Shown piece after piece: positions 10,497 through 19,595 of a DNA stretch of 64,000 bases. A program made the translations under genes and the position numbers. Numbering within the stretch: the stretch's first letter is position 1; every line of letters begins with the position of its first letter. Under the pieces are notes generated by a model. The model did not search any database. It saw only the letters and a program-made list of their open reading frames with translations, and was not told the origin of the DNA. The DNA is from Mycobacterium sp. 236(2023) (GTDB lineage Bacteria > Actinomycetota > Actinomycetes > Mycobacteriales > Mycobacteriaceae). Where the stretch lies: positions 434,001 to 498,000 of the forward strand of contig NZ_JARSBP010000002.1 of NCBI RefSeq assembly GCF_029623955.1, read 5' to 3'.

Positions 10497-11033
10497 TCAG
10501 TGTCCTTCCGGATTGTTGGTGGTGTGCAGGTAAAGGTCACGGAGCAAAGCGATTTCGGCTCCGTGGTGGATCATTTCGCGGTTGATGTGCAAGACCAGGA
10601 CGGTCATCGGTTCCGCGGCGTACGGGCCTTCGGCAGGTCCGCAAGGCTTGGACAGGTCGGCGTCATCGAGACCGCGCACGCCCTTGATCCAGCCGGCGTA
10701 CGCCGCGTCGAGTTGCGCGAGGGCGGACGCTGCGTCGGTCGCATAGTCCCAACTCAGGTAGTCGGCGGGCGGCCCGCCGAAGTGCGAGTGTGTCCGCATC
10801 GCCAGCACGCCGACGATGACGTGCGCGAGCCGCCACGCGATCGTCGTCACCGGCTCGGGCTGCGGCGGCGGCATCGAGAAGTCGATCGCTCCGTCGCGGT
10901 GCACCGTCCAGCAATCGGCTACGGGTTCCCAGAAGTACTCCTCGTCGGTGAGGCCGTCGAGCCGCGGGCGCAGTTGGTTGATCCAGTGGAAGTCGAGCTG
11001 TTCTGCCAGGTGAGAAACCAGTTCGTTGCTCAT
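10497..11033 (-). CDS. DinB-like protein
   Basis: A 178-residue DinB-superfamily protein from an ATG at 11033; a GTG at 11042 is an alternative. It contains HWINQLRPRLDGLTDEEYFWEP, IAWRLAHVIVG and the late HHGAEIALLRDLY, whose histidines are the expected metal site. It forms a two-gene unit with the DUF664 protein and diverges from a WYL regulator across a 23-bp palindromic element, which suggests direct control by that regulator. Confidence 0.8.
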   Translation of the reverse strand: MSNELVSHLAEQLDFHWINQLRPRLDGLTDEEYFWEPVADCWTVHRDGAIDFSMPPPQPEPVTTIAWRLAHVIVGVLAMRTHSHFGGPPADYLSWDYATDAASALAQLDAAYAGWIKGVRGLDDADLSKPCGPAEGPYAAEPMTVLVLHINREMIHHGAEIALLRDLYLHTTNNPEGH

Positions 11034-11053
11034 GAACGTCACTCTTCCACCTA

Positions 11054-11076
11054 TTTAGGACAGTTCCCGTCCTAAA
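11054..11076. promoter_or_regulatory. Palindromic operator between DinB and WYL genes
   Basis: TTTAGGAC (11054-11061) is repeated inverted as GTCCTAAA (11069-11076) around a 7-base spacer. The arms match perfectly and the element lies in the 62-base divergent region between the DinB-like pair and the WYL regulator. It is a strong candidate binding site for that regulator. Confidence 0.65.
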
Positions 11077-11095
11077 ACCGAGGGAGACTGTTGTC

Positions 11096-12049
11096 ATGTC
11101 CGAAACCACCGGCCGGGTGCTCCAACTCCTCGGCCTGCTGCAGTCCAGACGCGTGTGGAGCGGAGAGGAACTCGCCGAACGGCTCGGCGTGACGACGCGG
11201 AGCGTGCGCCGCGACGTCGACCGGCTACGTGAGCTCGGCTATCCGGTACACGCCAGCGTCGGCCACGGCGGCGGCTACCAGCTCGGCGCCGGAGCTGCGC
11301 TGCCTCCGCTGCTGCTCGACCCTGAGGAGGCCGTCGCGATGGCCGTCTGCCTGCGCGTCGCAGCCGGCGGCAGCGTGGCGGGCGTCGGGGAGTCCGCGCT
11401 ACGGGCGCTGAGCAAGCTTGACCAGGTCATGCCTGCGCGATTGCGGTCGCAGGTGACGGCGGTACACGAGGCGACGGTCACCTTGGGTGCGGCGACCGAC
11501 ACCCCCGTGGAACCGGACGTGCTGATGACGCTGGCCCGCGCCAGTCGAGACCACGAGCACGTCACCGCCGGATACACCGACATCCGCGGCAACGTCACGC
11601 AGCGTCGGCTGGAGCCCTACCAGCTGGTGACGACGGGACGCCGCTGGTATCTGATGTGTTTCGACCGTGACCGCGACGACTGGCGAAGCCTGCGGCTGGA
11701 CCGCATGTCGCAGGTGGCGGCCGTCGGAACGACGTTCGCGCCGCGCGACGCGCCCGATGCGGCGGCGTACGTGCGCAGAGCGATCACGTCGTCGCCGTAC
11801 CCCTACGTCGCCCGCGTCAGGTACTTCGCCTCGGCTGACGTTGTGGCACAGACGTTTTCAGCGGCATCGGCGGACATCGAGCCCGACGGCCCGGACGCGT
11901 GCATCGTCACCGTCGGCGCAGACGACCCCGAACGGATGGTGCCGTGGCTGGCGATGCCCGGATGTGACTTCCAGGTTCTGGAACCGCAGGAGGTTGTCGA
12001 CGCCGTGCGCGCCGTCGGCGAACGGATCGCCAAGGCGGGCGCGCGCTGA
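11096..12049 (+). CDS. HTH/WYL-domain transcriptional regulator (YafY-like)
   Basis: A 317-residue DeoR-type regulator. The N-terminal winged helix (VLQLLGLLQSRRVWSGEEL, TTRSVRRDVDRLRELGYPV) covers about 8-62. The WYL domain covers about 140-215 and contains the WYL-equivalent GRRWYLMCFDRDR. WYL domains sense small ligands or nucleic acid ends. It diverges from two DinB-like genes, with a palindrome between them, implying autoregulation and control of the pair. Confidence 0.87.
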   Translation: MSETTGRVLQLLGLLQSRRVWSGEELAERLGVTTRSVRRDVDRLRELGYPVHASVGHGGGYQLGAGAALPPLLLDPEEAVAMAVCLRVAAGGSVAGVGESALRALSKLDQVMPARLRSQVTAVHEATVTLGAATDTPVEPDVLMTLARASRDHEHVTAGYTDIRGNVTQRRLEPYQLVTTGRRWYLMCFDRDRDDWRSLRLDRMSQVAAVGTTFAPRDAPDAAAYVRRAITSSPYPYVARVRYFASADVVAQTFSAASADIEPDGPDACIVTVGADDPERMVPWLAMPGCDFQVLEPQEVVDAVRAVGERIAKAGAR

Positions 12050-12056
12050 CGTCAGA

Positions 12057-12407
12057 TCACCAGTCGCCGATGGCCGGGCCGGTGGGGAAGCTGCCCTCGA
12101 AGTCTGCCGCGGAACTGCCGGGCACCGCCTTCACGCTGTCGCGGACGTCGCCCTGGGCGCTGACCACTCCCGCATCACCCAGGCGCGCCTCCGAGGTTCC
12201 TCGCGCGACACCGAAATCGTTGATGCGGATCACCGAGTTCTCCGAGGCCTGACGGCTCGTCACGATCGGCCCGGGGGCGACCTCTTCGACCTCGGCAGCC
12301 GCCACGCCCGCGCCAAGACCTATCGAAGCGGCCGCACCGACGGCGCCGATTCCCGCAATGCCCAATGCTTTCGCACTACGGGCGAGGGCTCGGGTGGGGG
12401 CGCTCAT
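12057..12407 (-). CDS. Small secreted protein of unknown function
   Basis: A 116-residue protein from an ATG at 12407 with AAGGAG seven bases upstream. The N-terminus is basic and followed by an Ala/Gly-rich hydrophobic stretch ending GVAAAEVEE, consistent with a Sec signal peptide cleaved near AAA. The mature part of about 80 residues has no recognisable domain and no cysteine. It converges with the WYL gene, with 7 bases between stops. Confidence 0.65.
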   Translation of the reverse strand: MSAPTRALARSAKALGIAGIGAVGAAASIGLGAGVAAAEVEEVAPGPIVTSRQASENSVIRINDFGVARGTSEARLGDAGVVSAQGDVRDSVKAVPGSSAADFEGSFPTGPAIGDW

Positions 12408-12606
12408 CGGCAATCTCCTTCAGTCACGGGTCATTCAGCGTTTCGTTGCTTGCGGTTGGCGATGCTGTCACAGTTCTCGGCTCGCGCAAGAGCTCCCGAT
12501 TCGCACCCGGCTGCACCGCAACACCTGCCGGCGCCCGTGACCTGCAGGAGCCTTTCCGTGGGCGACAGGACAATCCGATCGCCGACATTTGTGGGGTGTG
12601 ACGCCG

Positions 12607-12618
12607 TAGGGTTTTGGG
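12607..12618 (+). promoter_or_regulatory. -10 element, leaderless mannosidase gene
   Basis: TAGGGT (12607-12612) ends six bases before the GTG at 12619, and there is no ribosome-binding site. This supports a leaderless mRNA and decides the start codon. Confidence 0.5.
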
Positions 12619-15600
12619 GTGGACATCACCTCCGCCGAGTCGACGGAGCTGTTTACTGGCCCGTCAAATGCGCCGTCGCAGGTGGTGCGAGTGCATTACC
12701 GCGGATGCATCGCGCCGACGCCGGTCCGCGTCGAGGTTGCGGGGCTGCGGACTTCCGGAGAACACATCGCTGTTGTCGGCGACGGCGTCGTCGAGGTGGC
12801 CGTGTCCGTCACCGAACCTGTCCCCGGACAGCGGTTTCGCGCTGCCGCCTCGGCCTCCGGCAGCACCCTCGAGTTCGATTTCGTCGTCGCCGAACCCGGC
12901 TGGACCATGTACATGATCAGCCATTTCCACTATGACCCGGTGTGGTGGAACACGCAGGCGGCCTACACCAGTGTGTGGACCGAAGAGCCACCTGGCCGCT
13001 GCCGCCAGACCAACGGCTTCGAACTCGTCAGCGCGCACCTCGAGATGGCAAGGCGGGAACCGGTTTACAAGTTCGTGTTGGCCGAAGTCGATTACCTCAA
13101 GCCATTCTGGGACACCCACCCGTGGGAGCGCGCGGACCTGCGCACGATGATCGCCGACGGCCGAGTCGAGATCATGGGCGGCACCTACAACGAGCCCAAC
13201 ACCAATCTGACCAGCCCGGAGACCGCGATACGGAACTTCGTGCACGGCATCGGGTTTCAGCGTGACGTCCTGGGGGCCGACCCGCACACCGCCTGGCAGC
13301 TCGACGTGTTCGGGCACGATCCGCAGTTCCCCGGCATGGCCGCCGATGCGGGCCTGACGTCGAGTTCGTGGGCGCGCGGGCCGCACCACCAGTGGGGACC
13401 GATGGCGGACGACGGCGAGCCCGAACGCATGCAGTTCGCCAGCGAATTCGAGTGGATGGCGCCCTCGGGGCGCGGCCTGCTCACCCACTACATGCCCGCG
13501 CACTACGCGGCCGGATGGTGGATGGATTCCGCGGCGTCGCTGCAGGAAGCCGAAGCCGCGACGTTCGAGCTCTTCACAAGGATGAAGAAGGTCGCGCTGA
13601 CCCGCAACGTGCTGCTGCCCGTCGGCACCGACTACACGCCGCCCAACAAGTGGGTCACCGACATCCACCGCGACTGGAACGCCCGCTACACGTGGCCGCG
13701 GTTCGTCTGCGCGCTGCCCCGCGAGTTCTTCGCCGCAGTGCGTGCCGAACTCGCCGGACGCGGCACGGCGGCCTCGCCGCAGACCCGGGACATGAACCCC
13801 ATCTACACCGGCAAGGACGTCTCCTACATCGACACCAAGCAGGCCAACCGCGCGGCGGAGAACGCGACACTGGAGGCCGAACAGTTCGCGGTGTTCGCGG
13901 GCGTACTGACCGGCGCCACCTATCCGGAGGCCGCGCTGGCCAAATCCTGGGTGCAACTTGCCTACGGCGCCCACCACGACGCGATCACCGGATCGGAATC
14001 CGACCAGGTGTACCTCGACCTGCTCACGGGCTGGCGCGATGCATGGCAGCTCGGCCGCGATGCACGCGATACCGCCCTGAACCTGCTGTCGCGGGCGGTC
14101 GACGCCTCGGTCGCCGTATGGAACCCGTTGTCACACAACAGAACCGACGTCGTAACGCTGCACCTGGATGACCCGTTCGAGGGACGTATGGTCGACCACG
14201 ACGGCCACGACGTGGCGGTGCTCGCCGAACACGGCGGGCGGACGCTGACCTGGCTGGCCTGTGACGTGCCGTCGCTGGGCTGGCGGTCCTACCGGCTGGT
14301 CCCCGGAGACCCGGCATCCGGATGGGAATCGTTGCCCGGCAATGAAATCGCGAACGAACACTGTCGTCTCCGGGTCGCCCCGGCCCGCGGAGGCGGGGTG
14401 AGCTCGATGTCGGTGGGCGGGCGTGAACTGATCGCCGACGGGCAGTTGGGCAACGAGCTCGCCGTATACGAGGAGTACCCGGCGCACCCCACCGTCGGAG
14501 AGGGGCCCTGGCACCTGCTGCCCAAAGGACCGGTGGTCACATCGTCGCAGCACTCGGCGACTGCGGTGTCCGGATACCGCAGCGCCCTCGGCCAACGGCT
14601 GGAAGTGTCCGGTGAGATCCCGGGTTTGATGCGGTACACCCAGACCCTGACGTTGTGGCACGGGGTGGACCGGGTGGACTGCCGCACCACGATCGACGAG
14701 TTCACCGGCGCCGACCAGCTGCTGCGGCTGAGGTGGCCGTGTCCGGTGCCCGGCGCGATGCCCGTCAGCGAGGTCGGCAACGCCGTGATCGGACGCGGGT
14801 TCGCGCTGCTGCACCACCCTGGTTCTTCGGAATCGATTGACACCGCCAACTTTCCGTACACGTTGGACAACCCCGCCTACGGCTGGTTCGGCCTGTCGTC
14901 GGCGCTGCGGATCCGCTTCCGCGCAGGAGCGGTCCGAGCGGTCTCGGTGGCCGAGGTGATCTCACCCACCGGCGCCGAACCCGAGGTGCGTGAGCTCGTC
15001 GCCGCCCTGGCACGGGCCGGTGTCACCGTCACCTGCACGGCTGCCGACGCGCCCCGCTACGGCGACCTTTCCGTCGACTCGAACCTTCCGGACGTCCGGA
15101 TCAGCGTCGGTGAGAGCTCCTTCACGACAGCGGTTCTCGCCGGATCTGCCGCCGGATCGCGCACCTGGGTGCCCGCTGCCCGGCCGCTGCGCGAGGTGTG
15201 GGTGCCCGGCGCCGATCTGCGCGGCCCGGTGGCGCTTCCCGTCCTCGTGGTCGCGGCAGAGGAACTGGCCGCGCTGATCGACGATCTCGCCGACGCGGAG
15301 ATCTCCGTCGACCAGGATGTCGAGGCGCCGTTCGAATCCCACACGGTCGCGGTAATCAACAAGGGCGTACCAGGATTCGCGGTCGAGGCCGACGGCACCC
15401 TGCACATGTCCCTGATGCGGTCTTGCACGGGCTGGCCGTCCGGGACGTGGATCGACCCGCCGCGGCGCACCCATCCCGACGGGTCCAACTTCCAACTCCA
15501 GCACTGGACCCACACCTTCGACTACGCCGTCGTCACGGGCCCCGGCGACTGGCGGGACACCCACATGCCCTCCCGGAGCGCAGAGTTCAACCAGCCGCTA

Positions 15601-16716
15601 CTGCCCGTCCGGGCCCACCACGACACGGCCGGTGGCGGGCTGCCACCCTGGGGCTCACTGCTGGAGGTCCAACCCGAACGCGCCGTGCGCGTCGGCGCGC
15701 TCAAGGCTTTCGGCAACCCGACCGCCCGGGGCAGCGCACACCACGCCGATCCGGCCGTCGGCGTCACCGTCCGTCTGGTCGAGACCCTGGGCCGGCCCGC
15801 CGAGGTCTCCGTGCAATCCGGACTGCGCCACCTCACGGCGCCGCGGCGGCTCGACCTCGTCGAAGGCGAGCTCGATGCGGACATCGCCGGCGTCACTCTG
15901 CAGGGCTACGAAATATCCACGCTGCGAACCGAACTCAACCTCCCGCGGGTACTCGACGCCCAGCAGGTGTCGCTGGCACCCGAGGCCGAACCGGTCCAGC
16001 CCCTCTATGCCCGGTACTGGCTGCACAATCGGGGCCCGGCGCCGCTCGGCGGGCTACCCGCCGTCGCCCACCTGCATCCCCACCGGCTTCGGGCCGAGCC
16101 CGGCGATGTCGTCACGCTGCGCCTCACCGCGGCCAGTGACGCCACCGACGCCACGCTGCACGGCAGGGTGCGCCTCGTTGCACCACCCGGCTGGGACATC
16201 GGCGTGACGGAACTGCCGTTCATGCTGCCGCCCGGTGAGTATCTGGAGTCGGCGATCGACGTGAGCGTCCCCGGCTCCGCCGCACCCGGGGTGTATCCGG
16301 TGCGCGCCGAACTGGCCGCCACCGGCGGCGCCATCCCGGCGTCGTGGCACCAGACGGTCGAAGACGTCGCCGTGATCTCGGTCGGACACCACGACGACCG
16401 GTTGCTCACACTGGTGGGTGAGCCCGCAGCCGTCGACGTCGCAGCCGGCGACACCGCGAGGCTGAGCGTCGAAGTCGGCACCGACGCCCAGGCCGACCTC
16501 ACCGTCGAAGCACACGCCATCTCCCCGTGGGGAACCTGGGAGTGGTTGAGCCCCAACATCGTTGGCGGAATCGTTCCCGCGAGGGGGACGCTGGAGCTGA
16601 CCTTCGACGTCGCGCCGCCGCACGGCACTGAGCCTGGCCAGTGGTGGGCCCTGATCCGGGTGGCGTGCGCTGGGGCGCTGGTGTACTCCGAGGCCGTCCC
16701 GGTGACCGTGCGATGA
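12619..16716 (+). CDS. Glycoside hydrolase family 38 alpha-mannosidase
   Basis: A 1365-residue GH38 protein matching Rv0648 by position. After an N-terminal beta region of about 95 residues the catalytic domain opens with HFHYDPVWWNTQ at 102-113 (zinc ligands). The nucleophile is the Asp in WQLDVFGHDPQF (D229), and GAHHDAITGSESD lies near residue 455. Middle and C-terminal beta-sandwich domains follow, including a late NEW3-like carbohydrate-associated region (about 1150-1290). No signal peptide is visible, so it probably acts in the cytoplasm on mannosides. The stop overlaps the next start in ATGA, and a ROK kinase follows. Confidence 0.88.
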   Translation: MDITSAESTELFTGPSNAPSQVVRVHYRGCIAPTPVRVEVAGLRTSGEHIAVVGDGVVEVAVSVTEPVPGQRFRAAASASGSTLEFDFVVAEPGWTMYMISHFHYDPVWWNTQAAYTSVWTEEPPGRCRQTNGFELVSAHLEMARREPVYKFVLAEVDYLKPFWDTHPWERADLRTMIADGRVEIMGGTYNEPNTNLTSPETAIRNFVHGIGFQRDVLGADPHTAWQLDVFGHDPQFPGMAADAGLTSSSWARGPHHQWGPMADDGEPERMQFASEFEWMAPSGRGLLTHYMPAHYAAGWWMDSAASLQEAEAATFELFTRMKKVALTRNVLLPVGTDYTPPNKWVTDIHRDWNARYTWPRFVCALPREFFAAVRAELAGRGTAASPQTRDMNPIYTGKDVSYIDTKQANRAAENATLEAEQFAVFAGVLTGATYPEAALAKSWVQLAYGAHHDAITGSESDQVYLDLLTGWRDAWQLGRDARDTALNLLSRAVDASVAVWNPLSHNRTDVVTLHLDDPFEGRMVDHDGHDVAVLAEHGGRTLTWLACDVPSLGWRSYRLVPGDPASGWESLPGNEIANEHCRLRVAPARGGGVSSMSVGGRELIADGQLGNELAVYEEYPAHPTVGEGPWHLLPKGPVVTSSQHSATAVSGYRSALGQRLEVSGEIPGLMRYTQTLTLWHGVDRVDCRTTIDEFTGADQLLRLRWPCPVPGAMPVSEVGNAVIGRGFALLHHPGSSESIDTANFPYTLDNPAYGWFGLSSALRIRFRAGAVRAVSVAEVISPTGAEPEVRELVAALARAGVTVTCTAADAPRYGDLSVDSNLPDVRISVGESSFTTAVLAGSAAGSRTWVPAARPLREVWVPGADLRGPVALPVLVVAAEELAALIDDLADAEISVDQDVEAPFESHTVAVINKGVPGFAVEADGTLHMSLMRSCTGWPSGTWIDPPRRTHPDGSNFQLQHWTHTFDYAVVTGPGDWRDTHMPSRSAEFNQPLLPVRAHHDTAGGGLPPWGSLLEVQPERAVRVGALKAFGNPTARGSAHHADPAVGVTVRLVETLGRPAEVSVQSGLRHLTAPRRLDLVEGELDADIAGVTLQGYEISTLRTELNLPRVLDAQQVSLAPEAEPVQPLYARYWLHNRGPAPLGGLPAVAHLHPHRLRAEPGDVVTLRLTAASDATDATLHGRVRLVAPPGWDIGVTELPFMLPPGEYLESAIDVSVPGSAAPGVYPVRAELAATGGAIPASWHQTVEDVAVISVGHHDDRLLTLVGEPAAVDVAAGDTARLSVEVGTDAQADLTVEAHAISPWGTWEWLSPNIVGGIVPARGTLELTFDVAPPHGTEPGQWWALIRVACAGALVYSEAVPVTVR

Positions 16717-17252
16717 CGGCGATCGCGGCCCACGTCGGCTCGGAGGTCGTTACCGTCGCCGACGTCGACGCCCGCGAACAAGTGCTCAGGACCGGCGACC
16801 GCCGGCATGCGCTGCCCCGGCCCGGCACCAGCGAGGCCCGGCAGATGCGCCGCTGGCTCACGCAGGTCCTCGTCGCCGAGCGGGTGGTCGCGATGTCCTC
16901 GCGCGGCGAAGGCCAGGTCCCGTCCGAAGCCGACGTCCTGCCCGATGTCGTCGCGCGCATGGAGCTCGGCAGCGTCGCCGCGGCGACCCTGTCCGACCCG
17001 CACGGCAGGGCCGTGTTCGCCGCCATCACCGCGGACATCGCCGTCACCGACACGGAAGTCGCCGACTACCACGCCCGCAACCCGCACCGGTTCGCCGTGC
17101 GGGCCGACATCGCTTCGCATCTGCTCGCCGCCGCGCGGCGCCGTCACTACCGCCGCTGGCTCGACGCGCGTTGCGCCGAGCTCACCACCCTGGCCGCCGG
17201 GTACGAGCATCCCGGTGATCCACGCCAGCCCGACAACACCCACAGGCACTGA
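16713..17252 (+). CDS. Unassigned 179-residue protein in the fabD2 (Rv0649) slot
   Basis: The ATG at 16713 overlaps the mannosidase stop in ATGA, and the stop overlaps the next ATG in TGATG. The protein is Arg/Ala-rich and largely helical, with HVGSEVVTVADVDAREQ at the start and VTDTEVADYHARNPHRF in the middle, a layout reminiscent of SurA/parvulin-type chaperone N-domains. By position it matches M. tuberculosis fabD2, but I see no GxSxG nucleophile expected of a malonyl transferase. I therefore do not assign an enzymatic role. Tight coupling suggests it works with the mannosidase and kinase. Confidence 0.7.
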   Translation: MTAIAAHVGSEVVTVADVDAREQVLRTGDRRHALPRPGTSEARQMRRWLTQVLVAERVVAMSSRGEGQVPSEADVLPDVVARMELGSVAAATLSDPHGRAVFAAITADIAVTDTEVADYHARNPHRFAVRADIASHLLAAARRRHYRRWLDARCAELTTLAAGYEHPGDPRQPDNTHRH

Positions 17253-18151
17253 TGAGCGAACTGATCCTCGCGCTGGACGTCGGCGGAACCAAGATCGCCG
17301 CCGGACTGGTCGACGCCGACGGCACGCTGGTGCACCGCGCCCAGCGACCCACCCCCGACGGTGATGCCGAAACCGTGTGGGCGGCGGTCCGGTCGCTGCT
17401 GTCCGAGACGCTGGCCGCCGCCGACGGCCCGGTGTCGGCGGCCGGCATCGCCTCAGCAGGACCCATCGACGTTCCCGGAGGAACGGTCAGCCCCATCAAC
17501 ATCACCGAGTGGATGGCCTTCCCGATCGTCGATCGGGTGGCTGCTGCCACCGGGCTCCCGGTACGCCTGGGCGGCGACGGATTGTGCATGGCGCTGGGGG
17601 AGTGGTGGCGCGGTGCCGGCCGCGGGGCCCGGTTCATGCTCGGAATTGTGGTGTCGACGGGCATCGGCGGCGGGCTCGTTCTCGACGGGGCGCCGTTCCA
17701 CGGGCGCTCCGGGAACGCCGGGCACGTCGGGCACGTCGTCGTCGAACCCGACGGTGCGCTGTGCACGTGCGGTGGACGCGGTTGCATAGAAACGGTGGCG
17801 TCGGGTCCGCACCTGGCCCAGTGGGCACGGAATCACGGCTGGTCAGGTGCCGATGCCAAAGAACTGTCCGGAGCCGCGGGACGCGGCGACGACGTGGCGC
17901 TGCGGGCGTTCGGCCGGGGCGCCGACGCGATCGCGCGCATGATCGCATCGGTGGCAGCGGTGTGCGACCTCGATCTCGTCGTCGTCGGAGGCGGCGTCGC
18001 GAAGGCGGGCGCGCTGCTGTTCGATCCGCTGCGGGAAGCGCTGACCACGTACGCCGGCCTCGACTTCATCCGCGGGTTGCGGGTCGAGGCCGCCGAACTC
18101 GGTGGTGACGCGGGTCTGGTCGGAGCGGCCGCCCTGATGCGTTTTGGCTGA
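17252..18151 (+). CDS. ROK-family sugar kinase
   Basis: A 299-residue ROK kinase that phosphorylates a hexose using ATP. The phosphate-1 loop DVGGTK is at 9-14. The catalytic/sugar region GNAGHVGHV and the zinc site CTCGGRGC (Cys171, Cys173, Cys178) are intact. The adenosine motif VVVGGGVAKAG is near 245. It is coupled by a one-base overlap to the preceding gene in the mannosidase operon, so it may phosphorylate the released mannose or a related sugar. It corresponds to Rv0650 by position. Confidence 0.88.
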   Translation: MSELILALDVGGTKIAAGLVDADGTLVHRAQRPTPDGDAETVWAAVRSLLSETLAAADGPVSAAGIASAGPIDVPGGTVSPINITEWMAFPIVDRVAAATGLPVRLGGDGLCMALGEWWRGAGRGARFMLGIVVSTGIGGGLVLDGAPFHGRSGNAGHVGHVVVEPDGALCTCGGRGCIETVASGPHLAQWARNHGWSGADAKELSGAAGRGDDVALRAFGRGADAIARMIASVAAVCDLDLVVVGGGVAKAGALLFDPLREALTTYAGLDFIRGLRVEAAELGGDAGLVGAAALMRFG

Positions 18152-18173
18152 TCTGGGTACGACACGCTATTCT
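18144..18173 (+). promoter_or_regulatory. Probable rplJL promoter
   Basis: A -35-like TTGGCT (18144-18149) and a -10 TATTCT (18168-18173) are separated by 18 bases and lie directly before the L10 leader. The predicted +1 is near 18180. Confidence 0.55.
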
Positions 18174-18180
18174 TTCCCGG

Positions 18181-18272
18181 TTCCACCGAAGACCGTCGGT
18201 CACCGATGAGCGTTTGAGCATCGGTTGAAGGTCCCGGATTTCCGGGCGGCCCACGCAGGAGGACGAGGCTAG
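18181..18272 (+). ncRNA. L10 ribosomal protein leader
   Basis: The untranslated leader of rplJL matches the conserved L10 leader. A 7-bp hairpin (ACCGATG 18202-18208 with CATCGGT 18219-18225) is followed by the UUGAAG-type bulge, a second stem CCCGG/CCGGG (18233-18246) and the conserved GGCCCACGCAGGAGG segment. In this class the L10(L12)4 complex binds the leader and represses its own operon. Boundaries are approximate. Confidence 0.8.
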
Positions 18273-18306
18273 TGCGTGTTCCACGTGCTTCACTTGTTGC
18301 AAAGTG

Positions 18307-18332
18307 CGCCCCGACCTGTCTGCGTCGGGGCG
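18307..18332 (+). terminator. Attenuator-like hairpin between L10 leader and rplJ
   Basis: A perfect 9-bp G/C-rich stem (CGCCCCGAC 18307-18315 with GTCGGGGCG 18324-18332) is followed by TTCGTCATTT. It lies inside the transcribed leader, 67 bases before the rplJ ATG, so it would act as an attenuator and not as the end of an operon. Confidence 0.55.
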
Positions 18333-18398
18333 TTCGTCATTTCCGGTCCCTCGTGACCGTCGGTTGGTGGACATCCCAACCATCACGAGGAGGCAAGC

Positions 18399-18929
18399 AT
18401 GGCCAATGCTGAAAAGGCCACCGCGGTCGCCGACATCGCCGAGAAGTTCAAGGAGGCGACGGCCGCCGTCGTCACCGAGTACCGCGGCCTGTCAGTGGCC
18501 AACCTTGCCGAGCTGCGCAGGTCGCTGGGTTCGTCCACGACCTACACCGTCGCCAAGAACACCCTGGTGAAGCGTGCGGCGGCCGAAGCCGGCATCGAGG
18601 GGCTCGACGAGCTCTTCGCCGGCCCGACCGCCATCGCGTTCATCGAGGGTGAGCCGGTCGACGCCGCCAAGGCGATCAAGAAGTTCGCCAAGGACAACAA
18701 GGCGCTGATCGTCAAGGGCGGCTACATGGACGGCAAAGCGCTGTCCGTCGCCGAGGTCGACAAGATCGCCGACCTCGAATCGCGCGAGGTCCTGCTGTCC
18801 AAGCTGGCCGGCGCGATGAAGGCGAAGCAGTCCCAGACCGCGGCGCTGTTCGTGGCGCCCGCGTCCCAGATCGCCCGTCTGGCCGCAGCTCTGCAAGAGA
18901 AGAAGGCCGGCGAAGAAAACGCCGCCTGA
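18399..18929 (+). CDS. rplJ: 50S ribosomal protein L10
   Basis: A 176-residue protein of normal actinobacterial L10 length. The ATG follows GAGGAGG. The N-terminal globular part binds 23S rRNA ([17 protein letters not shown]) and the C-terminal helix, ending in an Ala/Glu/Lys tail, anchors L7/L12 dimers. L10 with L12 is the expected repressor that binds the upstream leader. rplL follows 39 bases later. Confidence 0.97.
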   Translation: MANAEKATAVADIAEKFKEATAAVVTEYRGLSVANLAELRRSLGSSTTYTVAKNTLVKRAAAEAGIEGLDELFAGPTAIAFIEGEPVDAAKAIKKFAKDNKALIVKGGYMDGKALSVAEVDKIADLESREVLLSKLAGAMKAKQSQTAALFVAPASQIARLAAALQEKKAGEENAA

Positions 18930-18968
18930 CAAACCACCCAAAGAAGTAATTAGGAAAGGACCATTCAC

Positions 18969-19358
<390 letters not shown>

Positions 19359-19424
19359 GTCACGTAACGAAGGTCACGTCGGCTTGCGGGTCGTATTTGA
19401 CGCGAGCGTGACGATCGACGTCAG

Positions 19425-19461
19425 CTGTGGGGCTGGTCTGGCAAACAGACCGGCCCCACAG
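19425..19461 (+). terminator. Terminator after rplL
   Basis: A 16-bp stem with one G-U pair (19425-19440 with 19446-19461) and a GCAAA loop is followed by TCATTTCT. It separates rplJL from mkl. Confidence 0.8.
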
Positions 19462-19595
19462 TCATTTCTGCAGGTATGTGTTACGCGGTGTTCGCAGACC
19501 TTGTGTGGCGGCGCGGGTGGGTAGGTTACAGTGACTCAAGCCACAGGCGGGGAGCCTGTGGCGTGCACGTTTTGGCACTGGCGAGAGGAATTCGC

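Noticed and set aside
16713..17252. FabD2 malonyl transferase by synteny
   Set aside because: No GxSxG nucleophile or other acyltransferase motif is visible. Position alone is not enough.
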